From Pirellulaceae bacterium (GTDB lineage Bacteria; Planctomycetota; Planctomycetia; Pirellulales; Pirellulaceae), in assembly GCA_026004795.1 (NCBI GenBank), contig BPJV01000007.1, positions 1 through 64,000 on the forward strand: a DNA stretch of 64,000 nucleotides. Direction: 5' to 3'. Positions within the stretch are counted from its first letter, which is position 1, and every line of letters starts with the position of its first letter. Below are positions 48,534 to 58,852 of this stretch, piece by piece. The translations under genes were made by a program, and so were the position numbers. A model generated the notes under the pieces. It was not told the DNA's origin. It ran no database searches and saw nothing but the letters and a program-made list of their open reading frames with translations.

Positions 48534-50390
48534 ATGCTTCCGACGAACAGGTGGGGCTATGCTACCGATCCTTGGTGGTGCCGAACCATAAGGCACCTGG
48601 CTCAAGCGCTCCTCGCATGCTGCAGCCTACTGATCCCCTTCGTGTTGCCGTCGCCAATTGACGCAGCATCCCCGGCAGACGATGCGTTGGACCGACTCTT
48701 CGCCGAGTACCATCAAGATTACCTGATCCTGTTTCCCTTGGAAGCTACCAACTTTGGCGATCATCGCTACGACGATCAACTGCCGATCGACATCGGGGCT
48801 GATCACCGCCAGCGTGTTCGGCAATTCTATGAGCAAACGCTCAGCCGCCTGCAGCAGATTGACTTGACGGAGGCAACACCGCTGAACCGCCTGATGGCCG
48901 AGGTGTTGCGGTACGAGTTGCAGATGCGCTTGGAGGAGTTGTCACTGCGTTCCCATCGTATTCCGATGCATCAGTTTCACAGCTTGCCGTTGACGATCGC
49001 TCAGATGGGTAGCGGGAGCAGCAGTCAGCCATTTCGATCGGTGCAGGACTACGAAAACTGGTTGGCCCGCGCCGCGGCGTTCGACGCGTGGAGTCGTGCG
49101 GCCGTCGAACAGTTCCGTCTTGGCATGCAGGAGGGATACGTCCTCCCCCGCGTGCTGGTCGAGCGGATGATCGACCAGATGCTCGATCCCGCCATTGTGA
49201 CGGAACAGCCAGAGGCCAGCTTGTTCTGGGAACCAATCGACCGCCTGCCGGAACAGATCGATGCGGCTGAGCGAGTGCGCTTGACCGATGCTTACCGGCG
49301 GGCGATCGCCGAACATCTGATACCGGCGTATCGACGCTTGGGCAAATTCCTGCAGGAGGAGTATCTGCCAGCAGCGCGTACAACCTCGGGAATCGGTGCG
49401 TTGCCGGGAGGGCGCGAGGAGTATCTCTTCTGGGTGCGCCGGTGGACCACTACCGACCTGACTCCGGACGCCATCTTTGAAATCGGTCTTCAGGAAGTAG
49501 AGCGGATCACCGCAGAAATGCGAGCGGTGCAGGAGGAGATGGGGTTCGACGGCACGTTGCATGACTTTTTCCATTACCTGCGCACTGATCCGCGATTTCG
49601 TCCCTTCCGGACGGCAGAGGAAGTGCTCGACTTTTTCCGGCGACTACCGCCGAAACTAGAGCCCGGATTGCAGCAGGCATTCTTGCGGCGGCCGCGCACT
49701 CCGCTAGAGATTCGCCGCACCGAATCGTTCCGAGAGAAAACGGCCAGTGCGGAATACATGCCTGGCGCCGCCGATGGCAGTCGCCCCGGCATCTTTTATT
49801 GTCCCATCCCCAATCCCGAAGAGTTCAACATCACCAGCGGCATGGAATCACTGTTTCTGCATGAAGCCATACCGGGTCATCATTATCAGATCTCCCTGCA
49901 ACAGGAAAACACCGACTTGCCCGAGTTTGCTCGTTTCCTCTGGTATGGTGCATACGGAGAAGGATGGGCGCTTTACTGTGAGTCGATCGGGGAGGAACTC
50001 GGTTTGTATACCGACCCACAGCAGCGCATCGGTGCCCTGGGGGACGAGATGCACCGCGCCATTCGCCTGGTCGTCGATGTAGGATTGCACTGGAAGGGAT
50101 GGACACGGGAACAAGCCATCGCCTACATGATGGAGCACGAACAGATTGCCGAGCAAAGTGCGGTCGCCGAGGTCGAGCGGTACATGGCAATGCCCGGCCA
50201 GGCATTGAGCTACAAAGTCGGCCAGCTGGCCATCAGCGCTATGCGGCAGCAATGTGCGCAGCGATTAGGAGAACGGTTCTCGTTGCCGCATTTCCACGAT
50301 GAGGTCCTGCGACATGGATGCCTGCCGCTACGCATCCTCCGCGCCAGGTTGGAGAATTGGGAACCGCCGTCGGCTGATCGGACGCACTGA
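48534..50390 (+). CDS. DUF885 zinc-peptidase-like exported protein
   Basis: A 618-residue exported protein of the DUF885 family. ATG at 48534 has AGGGAC seven bases upstream; an ATG at 48513 would add seven residues. A signal peptide (LAQALLACCSLLIPFVLPSP) is followed by the helical domain. The metal motif is HEAIPGHHYQ near residue 442 and the third ligand probably lies in YGEGWALYCESIGEEL. Homologues are membrane- or periplasm-located peptidases of unknown substrate. No neighbouring gene on this strand suggests a partner. Confidence 0.9.
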   Translation: MLPTNRWGYATDPWWCRTIRHLAQALLACCSLLIPFVLPSPIDAASPADDALDRLFAEYHQDYLILFPLEATNFGDHRYDDQLPIDIGADHRQRVRQFYEQTLSRLQQIDLTEATPLNRLMAEVLRYELQMRLEELSLRSHRIPMHQFHSLPLTIAQMGSGSSSQPFRSVQDYENWLARAAAFDAWSRAAVEQFRLGMQEGYVLPRVLVERMIDQMLDPAIVTEQPEASLFWEPIDRLPEQIDAAERVRLTDAYRRAIAEHLIPAYRRLGKFLQEEYLPAARTTSGIGALPGGREEYLFWVRRWTTTDLTPDAIFEIGLQEVERITAEMRAVQEEMGFDGTLHDFFHYLRTDPRFRPFRTAEEVLDFFRRLPPKLEPGLQQAFLRRPRTPLEIRRTESFREKTASAEYMPGAADGSRPGIFYCPIPNPEEFNITSGMESLFLHEAIPGHHYQISLQQENTDLPEFARFLWYGAYGEGWALYCESIGEELGLYTDPQQRIGALGDEMHRAIRLVVDVGLHWKGWTREQAIAYMMEHEQIAEQSAVAEVERYMAMPGQALSYKVGQLAISAMRQQCAQRLGERFSLPHFHDEVLRHGCLPLRILRARLENWEPPSADRTH

Positions 50391-50482
50391 TCGTCCTGCC
50401 ACGATTTTCACACCCCATCTTCACGCCCGATACAATGAGGGCAGACTTTTCAAAAAACATCTTGTAAACGTCCCGAGAACCC

Positions 50483-52015
50483 ATGTTGGCCAAACTCCAC
50501 ACCTTGTCGCTGCTCGGCATCGAAGCGATTCCTGTCGAAGTGGAAGTCGACGTTTCGTACTCCCCACTGCCCAAAACGATGTTGGTTGGGTTGCCAGAAC
50601 AAGCGGTCAAGGAGAGCGTCCATCGAGTGGAACGGGCGATCGTCAATAGCGGTTTCGACCGGCCGCACGAACGCATTGTGATCAACCTGGCCCCCGCCGA
50701 GTTGCCCAAGCAGGCGGCGTCCTTCGACCTTCCCATCTCCATGGGAATCCTTGCGGCCAGTGACCAGTTCCGTTCCGAGCGGTTGCAAGATTACGCCGTC
50801 GTGGGGGAACTAGCCTTGGAAGGCCACACGCGCCCGATTCGCGGCGCCTTGTCGATGGCCATGGCAGCGCGCGAGGCCGGGTACCGAGGATTGCTGGTGC
50901 CCGCCGAGAATGCAGCAGAAGCAGCCGTGGTCGAGGAGATCGAGGTCATCCCTGTCGCGACGCTCAGCGAGGCGGTCGGCTTTCTGGCCGGAACGATCGA
51001 AATCGATCCTCAACCCTCGCGGCTGGCGCAACTGTTCGAGGAGTTTAGCCATTACGATCTGGACTACGCCGACGTCAAAGGGCAGGAAGTCGCCAAGCGG
51101 GCATTGATGATCGCGGCGGCCGGAGCGCATAACCTGTTGATGCTCGGGCCTCCAGGGTCGGGAAAGACGATGCTGGCCAAACGCCTGCCATCCATCCTGC
51201 CGACCCTGACCGCCGAAGAATCGATTGAAACGACGCGCATCTACAGCTCGTTGGGAAGATTGAAGCCGGGGCAACCCTTGATGGCCGTGCGCCCGTTCCG
51301 TTCTCCGCATCACACCATTAGCAATGCTGGCTTGGTTGGCGGTGGCAGTCCGCCGGCCCCCGGAGAGATCAGCTTGGCGCACAACGGTGTGCTGTTCCTC
51401 GATGAGTTGCCGGAGTTTGATCGTCGCACACTGGAGGTCATGCGTCAGCCCTTGGAGGATCGCACCGTAACCATTTCCCGCGCCCTCCGCTCCACCACGT
51501 TTCCAGCAAACTTTATGTTGGTCGCCGCCTTGAATCCTTGTCCCTGCGGATTTCGTACCGACCCGCGGCGAAACTGCTCTTGCTCGCAACCGCAAATCGA
51601 ACGCTACATGCAGCGAATATCCGGGCCACTGTTGGACCGCATCGACATCCACATCGAAGTGCCCGCCGTTCCCTTTCAAGAATTGGCTTCAGCACAGCCA
51701 GGGACGACCAGTGCCGAGATGCGTGAAGCCGTGCAACGAGCCCGCCGACGCCAAGCGCATCGCTTCTCCGGAGGCAAACAATGCTATAACGCCCAGATGT
51801 CGAGCCGTGATTTGCGCATTCATTGTAAACTCGATTCCGTTTGCACCAACTTGTTGCGCGACAGTTGCCAAGAGTTGGGATTATCCGCCCGTGCCCACGA
51901 CAAAATCCTGCGCGTGGCCCGCACTATCGCTGATCTCGAGGATGCGGATGCCATCGCTCCGGTTCATCTTCAGGAAGCGATCAATTACCGTATGCTCGAC
52001 CGCGATTTTTTCTAG
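50483..52015 (+). CDS. comM: YifB/ComM-type Mg-chelatase-like AAA+ ATPase
   Basis: A 510-residue protein with three parts: an N-terminal ChlI-type domain ([39 protein letters not shown]), an AAA+ core with Walker [16 protein letters not shown], Walker [11 protein letters not shown], and a C-terminal Mg_chelatase_C part ([26 protein letters not shown]). A Cys-rich turn ([18 protein letters not shown]) is typical of the family. ComM helicase promotes branch migration during natural transformation; the E. coli orthologue is YifB. Length and motifs are canonical. Confidence 0.93.
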   Translation: MLAKLHTLSLLGIEAIPVEVEVDVSYSPLPKTMLVGLPEQAVKESVHRVERAIVNSGFDRPHERIVINLAPAELPKQAASFDLPISMGILAASDQFRSERLQDYAVVGELALEGHTRPIRGALSMAMAAREAGYRGLLVPAENAAEAAVVEEIEVIPVATLSEAVGFLAGTIEIDPQPSRLAQLFEEFSHYDLDYADVKGQEVAKRALMIAAAGAHNLLMLGPPGSGKTMLAKRLPSILPTLTAEESIETTRIYSSLGRLKPGQPLMAVRPFRSPHHTISNAGLVGGGSPPAPGEISLAHNGVLFLDELPEFDRRTLEVMRQPLEDRTVTISRALRSTTFPANFMLVAALNPCPCGFRTDPRRNCSCSQPQIERYMQRISGPLLDRIDIHIEVPAVPFQELASAQPGTTSAEMREAVQRARRRQAHRFSGGKQCYNAQMSSRDLRIHCKLDSVCTNLLRDSCQELGLSARAHDKILRVARTIADLEDADAIAPVHLQEAINYRMLDRDFF

Positions 52016-52627
52016 GGTGTTTCCTTCTTTTCCGGCACGCAGATCGATCGCAGCAGGGCGCTCAACTTTTGGAAAGACGAGCGAACTTCCAGCCGATCGC
52101 TTGTACGCCGGGGGCACTTGATAAGACGCTTATCGAATGCGCATCGCACTATCCGGCCCTGCTTGGCGCGACGATCGGCCGACGCGGCTAGGCTCCCCGG
52201 TGCCCACCGTGACTGCGCCACACCGCATGCTGACGCATGCCAGCCAACCGGTGGAGGAAAAACCAGCCGATGCCTACGAGGAACCGTTCCTTGGATCGGG
52301 ATCGTCCGGTCCCTGCACCTCGCTTCACGATGGCAGCCTTACCTGCACCACCCGCATTCTCCATGCTCCGATCTCGTCGGGCGGAAACGTCAGAGAAACC
52401 GTCGGCCGCACGCGTCCGCCGTCTCACCCAAGAGCCGCATGGTCCCACTGGGGGGGAAGGGCTATGTTTTAGGTTGGTTTTGGTTTGCTTTTGCCAATGA
52501 TAGCAATTATAAGAGTGGGACACAGGTTTCGACTGGCACCATGGTCGGGTGCTTCGACCGTTAGGTGCTTGACCTGAAAGCTGCTCACCACTGGCTCGGC
52601 GCCCACGTCTTCAGAGGTTCGTCCATC
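52016..52627. other. 612-bp gap after comM
   Basis: No gene recognised. A T-rich patch follows the comM stop codon. A promoter candidate for the next gene lies at 52485-52513 and is listed separately. Confidence 0.35.
52485..52513 (+). promoter_or_regulatory. Candidate sigma70-type promoter upstream of the Gly-rich secreted protein
   Basis: TTGCTT at 52485-52490, a 17-bp spacer and TATAAG at 52508-52513 fit a -35/-10 pair. A TTGC/GCAA dyad (52491-52506) fills the spacer. The pair lies 115 bp before the start codon. Confidence 0.4.
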
Positions 52628-53860
52628 ATGATTCGCTTGGCAGTTGCTTCCCTTGTTGGCCAATTCCTCGCCGGTTTGTTGATGTTGGTAGGCATCCATG
52701 GTGATGCCGTGGCTCAACAATCAACGGTCCCCACCGCATCCGTGCAAACGCTGTGGAGTGGCGGCGTGTTGGTTTATCTCCATCAAGGAGAAAAGCGACC
52801 ATTGACGGAGGATTTCGTCGCCTACCTACACGGAGATTCCTTGCATATTACCTTGGATGCACGTGGACAGATTACTCCCGATGCACCGTGGGAGTTGATG
52901 GTTTCACTAATACAGCCGGGAGTTCCGCGGGCGGACGTCCGTCTTGGTCAGGACGGCCATGCCGTGTTTGAGCGTGTTCGCCAAGGTTTGGCGGCTATCG
53001 TTGTCACTGCCGATAGCATGGCGGCCACCGGCGTGGTGTCCCTCTATGCGGCGATGCCTATTTTCATCGCGGGCACTGTCCCGGACCGACGGGGCGACGT
53101 GGCTATTCCCTTGGCAGCGGTCGACCCCGAGGAGTTGGCTGCGGAACTGGTCGACGCGCGTCCGGGAGGTGGAACGGTGGCCGATTTGCCGACCATCAAC
53201 GACTACCGAATTCTTCCGACCAGTCGTTTTCGAGTATTGACGCGGCCCGATGGCAGCGTGCAGGGCAATATCGTGGTGCCGCAGCGAGGTTATGAAGCGG
53301 TGATCGATCCAGTGCGAGTTTCCTTGTACAAAGACGGACAGTTGTTGACGACGACGATGAGCGACCGTGGAGGGGCCTTCGTGTTGCCGAACGTCGCCAT
53401 CGGGGTGAATAGTCTGGTAGTAACCGGAGCGGCGGGACACGCCGCCTATTCGATCGAAGTGGTCGAGCCGGTGCAGGAGGAGTTGATTGAACCGACGGCC
53501 AAGAGGTCGTCACCCGCACAGCAGCGGTTGGTCGCCCTGGTCGATCACCTGCAACCGCCCGTCGGGGAATCGTTGCTGGTAGTCCTGATTCCCCCGGCAT
53601 TGATGCCCGAGGTGCAAGAAACCGTGGAGCAACGACGGCGAGGTGGAGTGATCATCCCACCTCCGGTAACCGGGGCGGCGTCCGGAGCGCTTCCGGTTGG
53701 CGGCGGCATAGGAGGTGCCGGGGGATTCGGTGGAGGTGGCGGGGGAGCGATGAGCGGTATTGGGGCGATGTTGGGAGCGGCTGGACTAGCCGTCGGTATC
53801 GCCGCGGCTTCGGACGACGATGGATTCACCGTGCCCGTTGCCTCGCCCGTTTCCCAGTGA
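52628..53860 (+). CDS. Secreted hypothetical protein with Gly-rich C-terminal region
   Basis: A 410-residue exported protein. ATG at 52628 gives a clear signal peptide (LVGQFLAGLLMLVGIHGDAV AQ). Residues about 60-270 look beta-rich, with a stretch resembling a carboxypeptidase-regulatory (Ig-like) domain: GNIVVPQRGYEAVIDPVRVS, then LPNVAIGVNSLVVTGAAGH. The last 70 residues include GGGIGGAGGFGGGGGG and a hydrophobic segment followed by DDDGF; such an end may lie against the membrane or surface. No enzyme motif is visible. Not recognised as a named family. Confidence 0.82.
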   Translation: MIRLAVASLVGQFLAGLLMLVGIHGDAVAQQSTVPTASVQTLWSGGVLVYLHQGEKRPLTEDFVAYLHGDSLHITLDARGQITPDAPWELMVSLIQPGVPRADVRLGQDGHAVFERVRQGLAAIVVTADSMAATGVVSLYAAMPIFIAGTVPDRRGDVAIPLAAVDPEELAAELVDARPGGGTVADLPTINDYRILPTSRFRVLTRPDGSVQGNIVVPQRGYEAVIDPVRVSLYKDGQLLTTTMSDRGGAFVLPNVAIGVNSLVVTGAAGHAAYSIEVVEPVQEELIEPTAKRSSPAQQRLVALVDHLQPPVGESLLVVLIPPALMPEVQETVEQRRRGGVIIPPPVTGAASGALPVGGGIGGAGGFGGGGGGAMSGIGAMLGAAGLAVGIAAASDDDGFTVPVASPVSQ

Positions 53861-53957
53861 AGTCGATCCGCATTCGGCAGCCCCCAAGCGAGTTCCATGA
53901 CCACCCTGTCTGCCGGTGGCACGAGCCGCGCGCAGTCGTTGCCGCAACGGTCGTTCG

Positions 53958-54860
53958 TTAGGCGTCTTTTGAGGCACCGTTCTTTTTTCTGCGTTTCCGC
54001 CCTTTGGTCGCTGGGGCACTTACCTTCGGTTCGGGAGCACCGGCTAACGGCTGTCCCACCTCGGTCGCTTCCAGACGCTGCCAACCATGGCGAACGTACT
54101 CGGGAGACAGCTCAAACCCTAAGAACTTTCTGCCTAGCTTCTTGGCTACGACGAGCGTGGAAGCGCTGCCGGCGAATGGGTCGAGGACGATTTCGCCGGG
54201 ATGGGAGCAAGCACGGATGATGCGTCCCAGTAATTGCTCCGGCATTTGACACCCATGAAAACCGGCACGCTCATGGAAGGTGCCCGCTACGCGGGGAAAA
54301 TACCACGTATCCTCCTCGGGCTGAAACCCGTCGCAGTCTTGTGGTCGCAGGATCCACGTATCGTCGGGCGTCCTTCCACGCGAATTGGCACGACGATCGT
54401 TGTAGACCAGTTGCCGCGCCGAGGGGACGGCGATGTCCGCAGCATTGAAGGTGAACTCGTTGGGGTCCTTGACCAGATAGAACAAGTGCGTGTGCGAACG
54501 AGTGAACTTGTGTTTGCAGTGCACTCCAAACGTGTAGTACCACACGACCCAGTTGCGAGTGGTAAAGCCGAGCTGTTTCGCCACGATCTTCAATTCGGCG
54601 GCATAGTCGTCACCGATGGCCAGCCAGAAGGTGCCCGAGGGTTTCAGCACACGGTGCACCTGTTCCATCCATCGACGACTCCATTCCAAGTACTCTTCCT
54701 CGCTCCGTCGATCCTCGTAGACGTCATACTCGTACCCGATATTGAATGGCGGATCGGCAAAGACGAGATCGACCGCACCTGACGGCAGGGAACGCATCAA
54801 TTCGACGCAATCACCTTGATGGATACCACCCAAGAGCAATTCGATCATTGCAATTTCCAT
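53958..54860 (-). CDS. DNA N4/N6 methyltransferase, beta class, no partner nuclease
   Basis: A 300-residue site-specific DNA methyltransferase. The catalytic motif IV is [13 protein letters not shown] near residue 35, then the target-recognition region, then motif I (FxGxG-like) [12 protein letters not shown] near 230: this IV-first order marks the beta class. DPPF, rather than DPPY or SPPY, fits the CcrM/HinfI-like group. The C-terminus is a basic tail ([10 protein letters not shown]) that may bind DNA. No restriction gene adjoins it, so it may act as a solitary regulator of methylation. The start is at 54860 or, with GGAAA upstream, 54848. Confidence 0.9.
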   Translation of the reverse strand: MEIAMIELLLGGIHQGDCVELMRSLPSGAVDLVFADPPFNIGYEYDVYEDRRSEEEYLEWSRRWMEQVHRVLKPSGTFWLAIGDDYAAELKIVAKQLGFTTRNWVVWYYTFGVHCKHKFTRSHTHLFYLVKDPNEFTFNAADIAVPSARQLVYNDRRANSRGRTPDDTWILRPQDCDGFQPEEDTWYFPRVAGTFHERAGFHGCQMPEQLLGRIIRACSHPGEIVLDPFAGSASTLVVAKKLGRKFLGFELSPEYVRHGWQRLEATEVGQPLAGAPEPKVSAPATKGRKRRKKNGASKDA

Positions 54861-55184
54861 AGACGGTCTCTTCCCGCTTGATGTTCATGAGGACACCTTC
54901 ATCACTGACAACGCCATCTGGCAACGACCAACGAAGCAACTGGTCTTGTTTCGCGTGGTGACCGATCATGATGAAAGCGACGGCATTGTATCAGAATACC
55001 CTGACGAGTCGACCTTACCAGCAACGGACCACGTGGCCTTCATCGTCCACGCTCCACCGGCAGTAGGTGTCTCGCCGAGGGCGGCGGCGGAAGAGCCTAG
55101 CCGATTTCGGGGAGAAAGCATTACAATCGAGTGGGAACACCGACCGGGGATGGAAAGTTTCGCAGCCACTGGAGGAGATTGCCA
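54861..55184. other. 324-bp divergent gap
   Basis: Lies between the divergent methyltransferase and prenyltransferase-fold genes and should contain both promoters. No boxes were found with confidence; a GGAGGAG ribosome-binding site lies at its right end. Confidence 0.4.
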
Positions 55185-56609
55185 TTGGAGTCCGCACCCC
55201 ACGAGCCGTCCCTTGCCGCTCAATGGGAGGAAGAGAAGATCCACGAAGAAAGCCCTCGATTTCCCGCGTGGCTTCTCAGTTTGGTGGTCCACTTGTTGGT
55301 GTTGTTGGTCCTGGCTCTCATCCCCTTACGGCACGTCGGGAGGGGAGCTTTGCATCTTATTCTCCGCGGGACCGACAGCGGCGAATTGGGCGAATTCGCG
55401 CTGGCAGAGAGTGGCGGGCCGGAAATGGAGCAACTCACCTCCGAGCTCGCTCAATTCGACTCGCCTTCCACGTTTCAGCCGGACCGACAACCGGTTGATC
55501 TCAGCGAGCTGATCGACTTGGGAGACCAGGCAATGGCACTGGCCACCCCTTCAGTGCCCAGCGGAATCCTCCGCGGACTTTCGGGCCGGAGCGGTTCACT
55601 GAAGGGTGCCTTGTTAGCGAAATTTGGCGGGTCAAAGGAGACAGAGGATGCGGTCGAACTGGGGCTGAAATGGCTCGACCGGCAGCAGCGTAGCGACGGC
55701 TCGTGGAGCCTGAAAGGTCCGTACCTCAATGGAGGGGTAAGCGAAAATACGACGGCCGCTACTGCCATGGCGCTCAATGCCTTTCTCGGTGCCGGATACA
55801 CCCAGGTGGAAGGGAAGTATCGGGAGCCAGTGCTGCTGGGGCTGAAGTACCTGGTTCGCCGCCAGAATGACGAAGGTTTCTTCGCCTCTCGCGAACCCTC
55901 GCGACAACGCATGTATGCGCAGGCGATCGCCTCCATTGCTGTCGCCGAGGCGTATGGGATGACCAGTGAGGATTGGTTGCGGGAGCCCGCGCAACGGGCG
56001 ATGCGCTTTGCCGCATGGTCGCAAAGCTCGCTGCATGGATGGCGGTACAATCCTCGCGAGGACGCCGACCTATCGGTGACGGGCTGGTTCGTCATGGCCC
56101 TTCAGACAGGACGCATGGCCGGGCTGGAGGTTGACGAAGAGAAGCTCAACAAGGTATCCAGGTTTCTGGATACGGTGAGCCACGATGAACAATCGCGCTA
56201 CGCGTATACCGAAATCGAACCGCCGAGTTTGAGCATGACTGCCGAAGGGCTCTTATGCCGTATCTACCTGGGATGGCCGCGTTCCCATCCAGCGCTCACC
56301 CGCGCCATCGTCGACGATCTGCTTCCCACACGACCAAGCACCTCCGACGAAGAGTTTAGCGTCTACTATTGGTATTACGCCACGCAAGTGGTGCATCATT
56401 ACGGCGGCAAAGCTTGGGAGGCATGGAACGACGCGATGAAGAAGACATTGCCTGCTTTGCAGGAGAAATCGGGTGCCGAAGCGGGAAGCTGGGATCCATC
56501 GCGCGACATCTTCGGGGCAGCGGGAGGGCGGCTGTACACCACTTGCCTTCATATCTACTGCCTGGAAGTCTACTACCGCCACTTGGCCATTTACGATGTC
56601 GCGGAATAA
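55185..56609 (+). CDS. Membrane-anchored prenyltransferase/squalene-oxidase-repeat protein
   Basis: A 474-residue protein with a TTG start. GGAGGAG seven bases upstream of TTG 55185 is among the strongest ribosome-binding sites in the window; a GTG at 55131 lacks one. A single membrane segment (LLSLVVHLLVLLVLALIP) follows a charged N-terminus. From about residue 150 on, alpha-alpha repeats of the prenyltransferase-like fold appear: GLKWLDRQQRSDGSWSLKG, GLKYLVRRQNDEGFFASRE, AQAIASIAVAEAYGM and YWYYATQVVHHYGGKAW. Planctomycetes carry many such proteins of unknown role. No cyclase Asp motif is evident, so it is probably not a hopene cyclase. Confidence 0.88.
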   Translation: MESAPHEPSLAAQWEEEKIHEESPRFPAWLLSLVVHLLVLLVLALIPLRHVGRGALHLILRGTDSGELGEFALAESGGPEMEQLTSELAQFDSPSTFQPDRQPVDLSELIDLGDQAMALATPSVPSGILRGLSGRSGSLKGALLAKFGGSKETEDAVELGLKWLDRQQRSDGSWSLKGPYLNGGVSENTTAATAMALNAFLGAGYTQVEGKYREPVLLGLKYLVRRQNDEGFFASREPSRQRMYAQAIASIAVAEAYGMTSEDWLREPAQRAMRFAAWSQSSLHGWRYNPREDADLSVTGWFVMALQTGRMAGLEVDEEKLNKVSRFLDTVSHDEQSRYAYTEIEPPSLSMTAEGLLCRIYLGWPRSHPALTRAIVDDLLPTRPSTSDEEFSVYYWYYATQVVHHYGGKAWEAWNDAMKKTLPALQEKSGAEAGSWDPSRDIFGAAGGRLYTTCLHIYCLEVYYRHLAIYDVAE

Positions 56610-56665
56610 TCCCCGCGGGGCAGGAGCAAGTCCAACTACGAGAACTTTGCGGAAACTACCGGCAC

Positions 56666-58498
56666 ATGCACCTTCGTGGAACCCAACAAGTCACCGAGTT
56701 TCTCCGGCGTCGCCAGCAACTTATCGTCGTCGAACAGGAGGTCGATCCCCATCTTGAATTGGCGGAGATTCACCGGCGGGTTTATCGCCACCAAGGGCCG
56801 GCCCTCCTCTTCACCAAGGTGCGACACTGTCCATTCCCGGTAGCCACGAATCTTTTTGGGACGTTGGAGCGGGCGCACCTGCTTTTTGAAAAGACGTGGG
56901 AATCTGTTCGCCAAGCCGTGCGGTGGAAGCTGTATCCGGAAGAAGCAGTTCGCCGCCCTTGGCAGGCATTGAGCAGTCTACCAGTGCTGCTGCACATGCG
57001 GCCGCGCGCGGTACGAGACGGCAAGGTCCTGGAACGAGCGGTGAAGATTTCAGTTCTCCCTCAGGTAACTTGCTGGCCGCTGGACGGTGGCCCATTTATC
57101 ACGCTACCGCAAGTTATGAGCCGTGCTGCCAACGCTTCTTCCTGGTCCGGCTTGAACTTGGGAATGTATCGCATTCAGTTGGCTGGTAACGACTACATTC
57201 CTGATCAGGAGGTCGGCCTACACTATCAGATTCATCGGGGAATCGGCGTGCATCATGCCGCCGCCTTGGCGGCCGGGAAACCCTTTCGCGTCACCATCAC
57301 CGTGGGTGGCACTCCCGCCATGACCCTCGCGGCCGTGATGCCGCTTCCCGAAGGAATGAGCGAGCTGATGTTCGCCGGCGCATTAGCGGGCCACCGCATT
57401 CCCTTGATCGACCGGCCCCATCGCCCGCCCTTGTATGCCGATGCGGATTTCGCCATCGAAGGGACGGTGATTCCCGGTGTGCTCAAGCCCGAAGGGCCAT
57501 TCGGCGATCATCTTGGATACTACGCCAAAAAACATCCGTTCCCGGTGCTGCGTGTAGAAAAAGTGTGGCACCGTGCCGATGCGGTATGGCCCATGACTGT
57601 CGTCGGTCGGCCGCCGCAGGAGGATACGGTTTTCGGACAACTGATTCACCAATTGACCGGTCCAGTGATCCCCACCGTGCTGCCGGGAGTGCGTGAGGTC
57701 CATGCGGTAGACGCGGCGGGGGTACACCCTCTGCTGCTTGCTCTAGGCAGCGAACGTTACACACCTTATCAGCCTGTGGCCCGTCCGCAGGAACTGTTGA
57801 CGCAAGCCTGTGCCATCCTCGGGCAGGGCCAACTGTCGCTGGCCAAATATCTGTGGATTGTCGACGAAGATGGAGGACGTGCCCCACGGCCGCACGCCGT
57901 TGCCGATTTTCTGCAGTGGGCGTTGCAACGAGTGGATTGGTCACGGGATTTGCACTTTATCACCCACACCACCATCGACACGTTGGACTACTCTGGCGAG
58001 GATTTGAACCGCGGTTCGAAGTTGATTATCGCTGCCTGCGGGCCAGCGGTGCGCGAATTGCCCACGACCTGCGATAACCTGACATTGCCCCCCCAGTGGC
58101 GATCGCCATCGGTTGGATTGCCCGGAGTGCTGGTCGTTGAAGCGCCGCCTCACCAAGGCGAGAAATCGAAGGTAGCGTTGCAGGCGATATGCGACGATTT
58201 TCCCGTAGATGCCACCCTGAATCGTTGGCCGTTGGTAATTCTAGTCGACGACAGCCGCTGGACCACGCAAAGCCTGGAAAACCTGTTGTGGGTCACGTTT
58301 ACGCGCAGCAACCCTGCCGCTGATGTTTACGGAGTCGGAGCATTTCAGCGGGACAAACATTTCGGTTGCCGGGGAAGTCTCGTCGTGGATGCACGACGAA
58401 AACCGCACCATGCGGAACCATTGATGGAGTCCCCTGAAGTAAGCCGGAAGATAGACGCGATGGCCGCGCGAGGCGGTGAACTGGCGAAGTATCTCTAA
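56666..58498 (+). CDS. UbiD-family decarboxylase
   Basis: A 610-residue UbiD-type protein. ATG at 56666 starts MHLRGTQQVTEFLRRRQQLI; the open frame continues further upstream but without family similarity. It has the flavin-binding signature region (VNLLFEKTWES-like FEKTWESVRQAVRWK) and the conserved C-terminal (LVILVDDSRWTTQSLENLLW, WVTFTRSNPAADVYGVG). These enzymes use prenylated FMN from UbiX for reversible decarboxylation of aromatic or alpha,beta-unsaturated acids. In planctomycetes they often act in menaquinone (futalosine-pathway) or aromatic metabolism; no UbiX is seen here. The YggU-like gene follows 45 bp later. Confidence 0.9.
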   Translation: MHLRGTQQVTEFLRRRQQLIVVEQEVDPHLELAEIHRRVYRHQGPALLFTKVRHCPFPVATNLFGTLERAHLLFEKTWESVRQAVRWKLYPEEAVRRPWQALSSLPVLLHMRPRAVRDGKVLERAVKISVLPQVTCWPLDGGPFITLPQVMSRAANASSWSGLNLGMYRIQLAGNDYIPDQEVGLHYQIHRGIGVHHAAALAAGKPFRVTITVGGTPAMTLAAVMPLPEGMSELMFAGALAGHRIPLIDRPHRPPLYADADFAIEGTVIPGVLKPEGPFGDHLGYYAKKHPFPVLRVEKVWHRADAVWPMTVVGRPPQEDTVFGQLIHQLTGPVIPTVLPGVREVHAVDAAGVHPLLLALGSERYTPYQPVARPQELLTQACAILGQGQLSLAKYLWIVDEDGGRAPRPHAVADFLQWALQRVDWSRDLHFITHTTIDTLDYSGEDLNRGSKLIIAACGPAVRELPTTCDNLTLPPQWRSPSVGLPGVLVVEAPPHQGEKSKVALQAICDDFPVDATLNRWPLVILVDDSRWTTQSLENLLWVTFTRSNPAADVYGVGAFQRDKHFGCRGSLVVDARRKPHHAEPLMESPEVSRKIDAMAARGGELAKYL

Positions 58499-58543
58499 AC
58501 GCGAACTTGGCAATGCATACAAAAACGGGAGAAGGCCTATCCG

Positions 58544-58852
58544 ATGCAGGAAGTGCAGTTACGACAGGTGGACAACGGAGTCGTGCTCGGCATCCGAGCA
58601 CAACCAGGTTCGCGTCGGCAAGGAATCATCGGCGTTCATGACGGCGCGTTGAAAATCGCGGTAACAGCAAAAGCCGAAGGGGGCAAGGCGAATGAGGCGA
58701 TAGTCGCCTTGATCGCCAAGGCCTTTCGACTGCCAAAATCACACGTGCAGTTGTTAAGCGGTGCGCAATCTCGCCACAAACGTGTACTGCTAATCGATGC
58801 GCAGGATTCGCAGATTCAGGTGCAGCTCACCAGTCTCTTGGCAGAACGCTGA
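58544..58852 (+). CDS. DUF167 (YggU) family protein
   Basis: A 102-residue protein of the DUF167/YggU family. Hallmark is IRAQPGSRRQGIIGVHDGAL and the GGKANEAIVALIAKAFRLPK block, and GAQSRHKRVLLI near the end. Function is unknown. GGAGAAGG precedes the ATG at 58544. It probably forms an operon with the UbiD gene. Confidence 0.93.
   Translation: MQEVQLRQVDNGVVLGIRAQPGSRRQGIIGVHDGALKIAVTAKAEGGKANEAIVALIAKAFRLPKSHVQLLSGAQSRHKRVLLIDAQDSQIQVQLTSLLAER

Noticed and set aside
54946-55512. 188-codon plus-strand frame upstream of the prenyltransferase-fold gene
   Set aside because: Runs into that gene in another frame and lacks a coding character.
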